Source: Salvator merianae (taxonomy: Eukaryota > Chordata > Lepidosauria > Squamata > Teiidae). Taken from it: a stretch of 64,000 bases of DNA. Location: positions 85,749,521 through 85,813,520 of the forward strand of contig QVOM02000025.1 in the NCBI GenBank assembly GCA_003586115.2, written 5' to 3'. Both the position numbers and the translations under genes were made by a program. Under the pieces are notes generated by a model. The model searched no databases and was not told the origin of the DNA. It saw only the letters and a list, made by a program, of their open reading frames with translations. This document shows positions 55,801-64,000 of this stretch, in pieces. Each line of letters starts with the position of its first letter. The first letter of the stretch is position 1.

Positions 55801-56263
55801 AATGTCTTAATTGAATAAAATAAAAATCCAATCTCCCCAAACTATTATCTGCCTCTATCAAGATTTCAAAATGTTCACAAGTAAAGAGGACCAACAGATA
55901 TTTATTCCTGGTATTAGATCAGCCTCAAATGCCATCCTTAATAGTGATCTGTTTCAGAAACTTTTGGCAATGATCTGTTTGGATATTTATAAAGCATTTG
56001 ATTCAGTACTTGATAATAACATTACAAAAATGCAGTTTGGTGATCTTACAACAAATACATGATTCTGTCAGAGCACAACTTTTTGCAATCAAACTTTTAA
56101 TGCACCCAGCTTAGACAGAGGCACAAAAAAGGGGTGTCTCCTCTCCCCAAAACTATTTATATTAGCAATAGAACCTTTAGCCAATAAAATTAGATTAAAC
56201 CCCAAATTAATTGGAGATAAGTTGAAAACAGACCCTTTTCTAGACAACATGGTGGTCTCAACT

Positions 56264-56580
56264 AGAGACATGTCAAACTTGTTCCGTTAGTTCGCAGTTT
56301 GCAGCAAGTATGCTAGTTCATGAACGTTCGCATCAAACTGAACATTTGGTTGTCTGAACATACCAAAACTTCAATCAAACTGATACTGATCCAGTCCTCC
56401 ACTTGTGAATGCAAACTATTTGATCAAACAGTTAACATTTGCTGTCTTTTTTGCCCTTGAAAAAGGCTTTTTCAATGGAAAAATTGTATTTCTTGTTTAA
56501 AATCAGTTTGAAATCAAAGAGGAATGATCATTTGTTTAATTAACTAGTTTGAACTATTTTAGTTACTGCACATCTCTAGT
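56264..56580. mobile_element. TIR element with 'ctagagacatg' ends
   Basis: Left end CTAGAGACATGTCAAACTTG pairs with the right end 'actgcacatctctag'. The adjacent 8-bp flanks (gtctcaac, gtttccgc) are partly alike, compatible with a decayed hAT-type 8-bp duplication. The interior is rich in 'gtttgat' and its complement. Non-coding. Confidence 0.5.
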
Positions 56581-56757
56581 TTCCGCTAGTAATCCTCAGA
56601 GAAAAAACTTTATTCTAGACAGTTCCAGGATTAAAAGTAAATCTACAAAAAAAAGAAATTTTCTTTAGAAATGGCTCCCTAAAGATCAAGTAGAAATACA
56701 GAAAAATGCTAGTTTCAAAGTAAAGATCACAATAATACAAGATATTTGGGAGCTGTG
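56581..56757. other. Unassigned sequence
   Basis: May hold further decayed L1 ('gaaatggctccctaaagatc'), not certain. Confidence 0.3.
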
Positions 56758-57040
56758 GTGGTTTGTAGGTGGGATTGGTCACCAGTCTTTTCCTTCCACC
56801 TCATGAACATTCTAGGCTAGAAGAAGTGGATCAGAGATGGAATGAGAACAGAAGATCCACAAGCAACCAGGGGAAGGAAGCCACACCATTAGCCCTGCAA
56901 AAAAGACTGATTCCAGAAAGTTCCATCCCCTCAACTATTACCCCCTGGCAGTCATCTCAGGTAGCTGGAGATGCGAGATGGAGGATCAACATGACCACAC
57001 CATCAGTGCTGCAGGGAGACTGTTTCTAGAAAGTTCCTCC
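56758..57040. mobile_element. Relative of the 14961-15345 MITE
   Basis: 56770-56850 ('ggtgggattggtcacc', 'cattctaggctagaag', 'aagtggatcagagatgg') matches 15015-15100. The ends and the 86-bp tandem repeat are absent. Right part unassigned. Confidence 0.5.
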
Positions 57041-57107
57041 ACTTGCAATTCCATTAAGCTCTCCCTGACCCCCGCCCAGTCCCTGTTTCCTCATGTGTCT
57101 TGTCTTA

Positions 57108-57215
57108 TTTAGTTTGTAAGCCTGAGGGTTATATAACTTGTCTAAGGTTATATACTGTGAGCCATTCTGGGAATCTTTCTGGGTAGAGGGTGGCATATAA
57201 ATAAACCAAATAAGT
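57108..57215 (+). repeat. LINE/SINE 3' tail fragment
   Basis: 'tttagtttgtaagcctgagg', 'actgtgagccattctgggaa' and 'gggtagagggtggcatataa' with an AAAT-rich end are of the L2/SINE tail type. Confidence 0.5.
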
Positions 57216-57250
57216 AAACTCTGCAACAGGAAAGCAGTGTAAGAGAAAAA

Positions 57251-57253
<3 letters not shown>

Positions 57254-57296
<43 letters not shown>
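57254..57296. repeat. (AT)n microsatellite
   Basis: About 21 AT/TA units, pure. Confidence 0.95.
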
Positions 57297-57300
<4 letters not shown>

Positions 57301-58595
57301 ACAGAGGTACCTAATAAAAATGTTAATAAGGTAAATTAAGTGAACAAAGTTAAATGATGCAGGCAATGCTGTTAACTCAAAGTAAAGCATCTTCAGCAGA
57401 CCATGGCCAATAGTTCTAACAAAATAGGGGTGGGAATGGGGAAAGAAAAAGGTGTCCAAGTCTATTTCTTCAGGTAATGAATCCCCAGCAGAAAATTGAA
57501 CCTCTTCTCTCAACATTCAGTAGTATGGAAAGAAAAACAAAACAAAACTTTTCCTGGCTTTTAAATTATGCTTGCCTTAGATCAGGGCAGAGTTAGGGGG
57601 GAAATGTAATGTACTTGGGTTTTCCAGAAGGAAAGTGGACAGTTATGCTAGTTCAACCATAGGTGCTAATAGTCTGGCTGTTGAAAGCAGCGTCTTCTGT
57701 TGCCTTCTTCTGTTCCTTTACTCCCGTGGTTTTAAAGACGTGCATATGTGCATATTTATTGTGCTTTAGGTACCGTGAGAAAAATGGTTCCAGAAGGGCC
57801 TGCTTTTTTCACTGATGACACTGCAATATTATAAGCAGGTTCTTTAAATCTCACTGAAGGGGCTCGTCTAATGGACACATCCCACTTGTTTGAAGTAATT
57901 GTGCTAGTTATTCTGCTTGGAGAAAGGCAGAGGAATAATTAGAATCTGGGGGTTGTTCATATGCTTCACATTTACATGGCATTCAGATGGCAGTGTGTGG
58001 AATTCTATGTTGTCTGACAAAAACCTAAATGTGCAAAAATAGTATTGTGAGTGGAGAAAAAGAGTTACAAGGAGGCACAAGGTTTCATCCCATAATCCTC
58101 CTAGTGGGGTGTGCCACTCCTCTATGCTCCCTAGTGACCCAAAAGGCTACATAGAGAACCAAATGAAGACAATGTGGGCATGAACGCCATGGCAAACGGA
58201 AATGGCCCCAGTAACTGAATTTCTCAGTGTCACAGGAAATGACACAATCACTCAACTGTTTTATATTCTGCCTTTCCACAGCAGTCTATGTGTCAGAATC
58301 ACCACTCCAGGCACCGTTCAGCAGAATCCAGGCAGAGAGACAGCATTTGTTCTATGTTATTCCATTCATCGACAACAGAACACAAAGGGCCAGGAAGTGG
58401 CAAAGTATACATTAAACTTTAATCCCCACCTGAGTTTCCCAGTTCCCATGAGCACCGTTGTTCCCCTTCATCCCACGTGTTGTTCTCAAAACATCCTTCA
58501 GTTTCCCAGGCACCTTATCAGATTACCAGAGCTAACTACCATGAGGAGAAAAGGCATGATCCGTGAGAAATGCTAGCAAACATGGCAGAAACTAA
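57297..58595. other. Unassigned sequence
   Basis: A 124-codon frame at 58202-58576 has no family signature. No element recognised. Confidence 0.4.
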
Positions 58596-59045
58596 GGACC
58601 TGTTCACACTTACCTGCTGGTGAGCTTCCAGATGCTCACTGGACAGGCTCATCTGCATGCTGCCACCACCACATTTGGAAGCACCTCCAGCTGTTCCTGG
58701 ACACTATTAGTCGTGAACAACTAAAACATTGTCTACATTGCGACGAGGAGCAGCTGGATGGCTCCTAGTCAGCAGCGTTCACACCCTCTTCTGGGTACAT
58801 ACACTGCGAATGGGCGTGGCAGCATGGTTGCACAGCTGCGACTGCAGCTACACAGTTGCACGCCACATCCCAAACCCCATGGCATTAGCCAGTTATTGCC
58901 GTGGCCGCTGCCACGGTGAGCGGGTCTGCCCTGGATGGTCCATTTGCACTTCAAGTGCTGGTGGACCGATAAGGGGCTGTTCCAGCCCCCAAAGTGTGAA
59001 TGGCCACCTCCATGCCTGATCCTGTCTGGTCTGGTCTGACTATGC
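58596..59045 (+). mobile_element. Non-autonomous DNA transposon, family C copy 2
   Basis: Left end GGACCTGTTCACACTTACC preceded by taa (58593-58595). The interior matches 10884-11333 in reverse: 'ggtgagcttccagatgctca', 'ggaagcacctccagctgttc', 'agcagcgttcacaccctctt', 'catttgcacttc', 'ggggctgttccagcc'. The right terminus is lost or diverged after 'catgcctgatcctg'. The core 'gcgttcacaccctcttctgg' is shared with family B. Confidence 0.7.
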
Positions 59046-59762
59046 TACGTCATTCAGATGTAGCAAAGAAAGATGGAAGTGCAGTGGCTACAGCCCTGGT
59101 GCCGACACTATGCATTTGGAAGACCGCAGAGGCACTTTACCATGTAATTCAATCCTGCTGCTAACAATGTCCGCACTTCTGATAGCATTTAGTTAATTCA
59201 TATGAGATATTTGTTCCTTGGTTCCTTTTTAGGCACCAAAATTAGAATTTCACCTCCACAACCACCTAGCAAACAATTGTGTATAATCCTCACTATCACT
59301 AGAGTTTTGTTTTTTCTTCTCATTTTTAAGGACATTGATCATTCCACATTAAAATACCATCTTCTCAACCATATCATCACCAAGCTGCTTCTTTTACTGC
59401 TTTAGCCACAGAATTCTATTAGAACTCTAACCTAGGACTGCATCTCCATTATCTAGCAAAGGCATCTTAATCAGTGCCTCAGGGCAGCTAGTCTTGATTT
59501 ACTGTAAAGGTAAATGGTTCAGGTCCCTTTGCTACATAATAGAGAAACAGCCTAGCTTCACAAAGCTCCAGACCCCTGATGGAGAAGACAACTTTGGATC
59601 ATCCTCTTTATGTACAACATGCTGCTTAATAAACTATCCAATTTCAAGCCAGGATAAACCAGATCCCCTTGTGAACACAAGCTCATGCCTGCCCGCTTTG
59701 AACTCCCATTTTATGACTAGAGATAGGTATAGTAATGAGAATATAGATTCCAATTCAGAATG
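59046..59762. other. Unassigned sequence
   Basis: No recognisable feature. Confidence 0.4.
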
Positions 59763-59812
59763 ACTAGGTGGGCCATGGCCTGATGCAGTGGGGCAGTTCT
59801 TATGTTCAGGAT
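59763..59812 (+). repeat. CR1 3' terminus, short fragment
   Basis: 'taggtgggccatggcctgat' and 'gcagttcttatgttca' are the last 50 bp of the TTATGTTCTTA-type CR1. Confidence 0.75.
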
Positions 59813-59894
59813 GAATGAAAATAATCTGATTTTGAATTAGATTGGCTCCGTTTCTTCCAAAAGTCCTCCTTTGGTGAATGTTCTGCAAACCACA

Positions 59895-60300
59895 GCCTAC
59901 AAGAAATGGTTAAAGGATTATAGGGATGTTTAGCCTGCAGAAGAGAAGACTCAGAGGAGACATGATAGCTGTTTTCAAGTGTCTGAAGGGCTGCCACAGT
60001 GCAGAGGGATTGGCCCTATTCTCACTTACACAAAAAGGAAGGATTAGAAACAATGGGATGAAACTTCAAGGGAGTAGATACAGGCTAGATATTCAAAAAA
60101 ACTTTCTGACAGCAAGGGCAATCAAGTCAATGGACTAGGTTGCCACAGGAGGTGGTGGGCTCTCCTTCACTGGAGGTCTTTAAAGAGAGGCTGGACAGAC
60201 ATCGGTGCGGGATGGTTTAGTGGATCCTGCATTGAACAGGGGGTTGGACTCGATCCTGGAGGTCCCTTCCAACTCTACGATTTTATGATTCTGTGATTTG
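59895..60300 (+). repeat. CR1 LINE C-terminal remnant and 3' end (ATTCTATG-type)
   Basis: Encodes MFSLQKRRLRGDMIAVFKCL and continues with 'cttcactggaggtctttaaa', 'ggttggactcgatcctggag', 'gtcccttccaactctacgat' and 'ttttatgattctgtgat'. Closely similar to 40640-41042, so the two are sister copies of one subfamily. Confidence 0.95.
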
Positions 60301-62249
60301 CATCTTACTTACAGTTACCAAAATTAACAAAAGAGAACCTCATTTTCACAGCTGGCTCCAAGCTCCAGATGTCGCTTAAAATAGAGGCAGTTAACACCTG
60401 AAACTACTCCAAAGCACTGATAATTTAATTCACTTCCCCAGCACCTAAAAAAGAAAAAAAAATGAAGAAGGAAAAAGAGAGAGCAAACATAAGTACCCAT
60501 GAATTCTGGGAGGAGCCTTGCGGGCCACCAAGAACCCTGCCTTCTGGAGTCTTCTGGATTTTTTTTCCCTGCAAAACTTGCAGAAGGAACCATGTTGTAG
60601 AAATCCTCTTGGGTTGGTACAAAACATGGGACCTTTATGAAAGCAGAATGTAGTTCGATGTAAATGTCATACTAAATATAAATAAATAAATAACAAGTAA
60701 ATATTGCATGGTATGGCAATCATGCTGTTTGCTGAAGACCACAGGATTTGGCATATCAGAGAGGGCAGGTGCCCACTGCACTAGGCATTTCAAGCCCGGG
60801 TCCCTTTGACATTCCTCCTTCTTGAATGTTTCAATTCAAGGTTGGCTAATGCGTTCACGATCCATGGTGTCCAGTAACAGGAACCTGAGTCCATTGAGCT
60901 TGTTCTCCTGAGATGTTCCTTTTATCATGGATATCATGGCAAACTTATTTGACCTGTCATTAAACACCTACCAGGAAGACCTAGCAGTGATATGGTCATT
61001 TTTTTCGCCAGAGGACACAGATCCTACAGTAATTTCAGCAAGCCAAATTCCTCTCTTTAACCATAAATATGCTAAAATTTTAATTCTCCCTTGTTTCACC
61101 CCTGCTTTACATTTGCCTTAATTTTGTTCTTTTAACTTTGTTCCTTCTTATGGATTCATGTTGACTGTAAATAAAATGGATATACTCTGTCCAGCAGGGT
61201 CAGATGGATTTGAATAGAAACACAAGTACAACACCCTTACTGCCATTATCCTAAGGATTCTGACCCCTGGTACCCCTTCCTTTTAACCTCCTCATTCTTT
61301 GCACCAATAGCCACAATGGGAAGTAGCCCACTGCTGCAATGAAGTTGTTGAGACACAGCAAGGCTGAAACTTCACACAAAATCACATGAAAATTGGCCTC
61401 ACTGAACATAAGCTGCTGAGTCAGCTGCACCAGTGAAAGAGATTTTTAAAAGTTTCCATCCAAAATACATATTCCTTAAATTCATTCTGGTCCTGATTCC
61501 TAATTCTGATACATTTGGAGCTCAGACACAATCTTGAAAATCTAATCATAATTGATGCAATTAATTTGGCTTGAAGTATTTCCTATTTTTAGCAAAGCTA
61601 AATAACTAACAAGAAAATCCTAATTGTATAGAAGAATCTACATTTTACATCACTGCCTCTAACTTTGTAAAACACAGAGACGTCTTCTGGAAGTTAACAA
61701 AATATATTTTTCAATTAAGTGTAGTTGCCAACCAGGGCTTATTTGGAAAGGCTGCAGCTGCTCTAGCATGCCACTATAGAGCCACCATTTCAGTTTTGTA
61801 GCCCAGGTCAATGCCTCATCCAATGGGGTCCCAGTATACTACCACAAGGTGTGGCCTCTCAGGAGACCAGTCCACAATATTTCAAGAGATCTGCATGGAC
61901 AGACTAGTACCCTAGTGCAGACACAACCTTTCTCAGTGCTTTTGCTCAAAGACTACAAAAAAACTGGAAATTTGAAATTCAAATGTATACAAAAGGAATT
62001 TGGAGGTGTGTACACAGTGGTTATTATTCATATTTAAGCGGGTAGTCCAATTGTCCCATGCTATCTGTCTCAAACACGTCTACAGTTTACTTCTGCCTAT
62101 ATAAAACAAGGAGTGTGGGATATTTTGGCTCGAGCTTTAGTTGCAAAAGCATATATTTTGTGCTCATTCATGGTCTTTGGCATTAATTATAACTATGCTT
62201 TCCAGCTCTATTCCTTAACAAGTTACAATCAAGAACTCACAGGGCACCT
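60301..62249. other. Unassigned sequence
   Basis: About 1.9 kb without recognised repeat ends. A small (AAAT)n run at 60678-60692. No exon recognised; open frames are 60-90 codons and unsupported. Confidence 0.4.
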
Positions 62250-62765
62250 TCTCCTGGAGGAGCTCTCCTGGATCAGGCCACAGTCCATCCTGTCTCACCC
62301 AGTGGGCCACTAATTGCTTCTGGACAATCTCAAGCAGAAGCTGAAGGCAAAACCTTCACCTGCACTCACCTTCCTGGAAATGACCATTAGAGGCATCCTG
62401 CCTGTCCCTCCAACCTGGAGGCAGTATCTAAGCATCCATTTGAGTAGCCACTGATGCACCTGTCCTACATGAATTTGTCTAACCTTTTCTTAAAGCAATC
62501 CAGACTGGTTGCTGTTCTAATCTGGTAGTAAATTCCATAAACCGATGACTCACTGAGTGAAAAAAACACTTCCCTTTGTCAGTCGAAACTTTTTTGCCCA
62601 TCAACTTCATAGAATGACCCCTGGTTCAAGTGTTGTGCAACAGAAAAAGAATCATTTTTCTCTATCCACCTTTTCCACACCATGCATGATTTTATATACC
62701 TCTTAAATGTTGCCTTTCAAGGCTGAAGAGGCTAGGCTTTGCAGCCTGATTTCATAAACGAGGTA
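62250..62765 (-). repeat. CR1 LINE C-terminal remnant and 3' end, reverse orientation
   Basis: Complement of the full order: 'ctcctggatcaggccacagt', 'cactaattgcttctggacaa', 'gcatcctgcctgtccctcca', 'gtagccactgatgcacctgt', then the coding C terminus ('ttctctatccaccttttcca', 'catgcatgattttatatacc', 'aggctgaagaggctaggctt'). The terminal TTATGTTCTTA is missing. Confidence 0.9.
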
Positions 62766-63893
62766 AGATTAAATGTTTTATCACTACATGTGCTAGCAGA
62801 TTTCAAGGGATTCCCATTCATCAAAGATACTCTCTTTATAACAATACAGAAATTAAATCAATGTAGCACATTTTGTTAGTGTGTGACTTCAGTAAGGGAA
62901 TCTATACAGTAATAATTTGGTCTTCTCTAAAATTAATGCCAGAAAAATCAAATTTTGATAAATATCCCAGTGTCACTTTAACACCAGCAAAATTTCTATC
63001 TGCAGCCATGAAAAAAGATCTTTAGTAATAAATCCATACTTTGAGCTACATATTTGTAAATTTTCTAACTGTTATAATTTGATATAACACATTTTAAGTG
63101 TTTTGATTAATCTTTATTGATATTTTATCATTACATTTTTTGCAAGAAATTTTGGTTTGAAATTAATCTTAAAAATAAATAAATACATTTGGATCAATAA
63201 TTAGTATTTCAAATCATTTCAATTACTGTCACTTTTGCACAAATAAGGGACTTACCATATTTATACTAGTACGAACTTAAGCTATACATTATTTAAGCTT
63301 CTTAAGTTCCATAGTTCTACTCAGTGCAAAATTAAACATGGTCCTACAAACTCCAATATTTGCAATAAGTAGAATTATTCAAGGATGCAGTACGATTTCA
63401 AACCATAGAAATAATTTCTGAATACAGGGGAAATACTGGGAAATATTTTTTTCAGTAGAATGCTTCTCTGTAAAATACAGATTATCTAGCGTGACCTTTT
63501 CAAATACACAAAGGACAGCATAAAGTTATCAAAATGCTAAAGCACAGCATTCTGTTTTTTTTAATATTTAGCACTCTTAGGTTGTCAGTATACTTGTGTG
63601 TTCTCTGTGTATTGTACTAACAATTTTACTGAAAATGCAACTTCAAAAAAGACACTATGGGTCTGATCAGTTATGCTGGGATGATTATAATCCATAATTC
63701 CAGTGTATTCTGCTTCACATGGAAAGAGGGAGTAGCAAAACTGACCCCATGTGAAAACAAAACAAACTCATGGATAAGTAGGATCAACTATGTAATATTG
63801 ATCTCCATGAAGTGCAGATAGTTCCACTGATAATGCCAACCTCTCTCTAGTGGAAGAGAGAGCCTATACCCCCTGCTAGTATGCTGCATTCAC
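62766..63893. other. Unassigned AT-rich sequence
   Basis: No recognisable element or exon in this 1.1 kb. Confidence 0.4.
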
Positions 63894-64000
63894 ATTAGAA
63901 GAAGAAGAAGAAGAATTTGGTTTTTATACCCCACTTTTCTCGGCCGAAGCTGACTCAAAGCGGCTTGCAAGGTTATTTTTCGCCTGAAGGCTTACATCTA
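63894..64000 (-). repeat. tRNA-headed SINE with (TTC)n tail, copy 3, cut by window end
   Basis: On the minus strand it reads 'taagccttcaggcgaaaaat', 'aaccttgcaagccgctttga', 'gtcagcttcggccgagaaaa' and '(ttc)n', matching the 3' part of 40126-40413 and 49352-49629. The tail has about five GAA units. The head lies beyond the window. Confidence 0.85.

Larger units (their letters stand above)
53865..56245 (+). repeat. L1 LINE ORF2 remnant, split by three intrusions
   Basis: Endonuclease motifs run from about 53868 (LTLNVKRFSN) through 54235-54275 (a degraded N-T-V-V-D region), 54400-54445 (FYSIRHK, IDYIGS) and 54505 (TISDHV). The pre-RT segment is at 54640-54780. RT remnants resume at about 55810 (LDIYKAFDSV near 55980; RGTKKGCLLSPKLFILAIEP near 56117). 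Many stops and frameshifts. Intrusions: a 49-bp tandem array (54961-55107), a short TIR element (55162-55264) and an L2 fragment (55395-55800). Old, dead copy. Confidence 0.85.

Noticed and set aside
1..64000. Endogenous retrovirus or LTR retrotransposon
   Set aside because: I saw no paired LTRs, primer-binding site or gag/pol motifs on either strand.

Overview
This window is vertebrate nuclear DNA without a recognisable host gene, RNA gene or exon. I read it as intergenic or intronic sequence from a squamate reptile, most likely a lizard. The basis is the repeat mix: many CR1 LINE 3' ends of the squamate type (a 'gatgctggactagatgggc' block followed by 'tgatccagcag' and a TTATGTTCTTA tail), CR1 copies ending in ATTCTATG-type sequence, L2 LINEs ending in an AAATA-rich tail, decayed L1s, a tRNA-headed SINE with a (TTC)n tail, a short BovB-like piece, and many short DNA transposons. 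Species and genus cannot be fixed from the sequence alone.

Layout. 0.3-1.95 kb is a head-to-tail array of about four CR1 3'-UTR units split by two non-autonomous transposons. 2-14.5 kb holds scattered CR1 pieces, simple repeats, palindromic elements and several short transposons. 14.5-20.5 kb has a palindromic MITE, a SINE split by another MITE that carries an 86-bp tandem repeat, and a CR1 dimer. 21.8-24.4 kb is an L2 interrupted by a reverse-strand CR1, then a palindromic MITE and an old CR1. 25-30.6 kb is rich in non-autonomous transposons: a 21-bp minisatellite, a MITE split by a 5'-truncated L1, the second copy of the minisatellite-bearing element, and two more MITEs. 31.6-38.8 kb has L2, CR1 and L1 3' ends, palindromes and a 131-bp tandem repeat. 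40-49.8 kb is LINE-dominated, including the longest CR1 (about 2.7 kb, split by an L2) and two SINE copies, one with a very long TTC tract. 51-60.3 kb has another MITE, CR1 copies and a broken L1 with three internal intrusions. 60.3-64 kb is mostly unassigned, with one CR1 and a SINE cut by the window edge.

No genes act together here. The coherent structure is a transposon ecosystem. The most distinctive signal is a set of short elements with related ends (GGGCCTTTCTGCACTT or GGGCCTGTTCACACTT). At several sites they are flanked by 3-bp direct repeats, as expected for PIF/Harbinger-type mobilisation, and some carry private tandem repeats. Every LINE coding region seen is broken. The longest open frames lie in repeats or are chance frames. 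I found no convincing new functional system; the findings are about repeat architecture.
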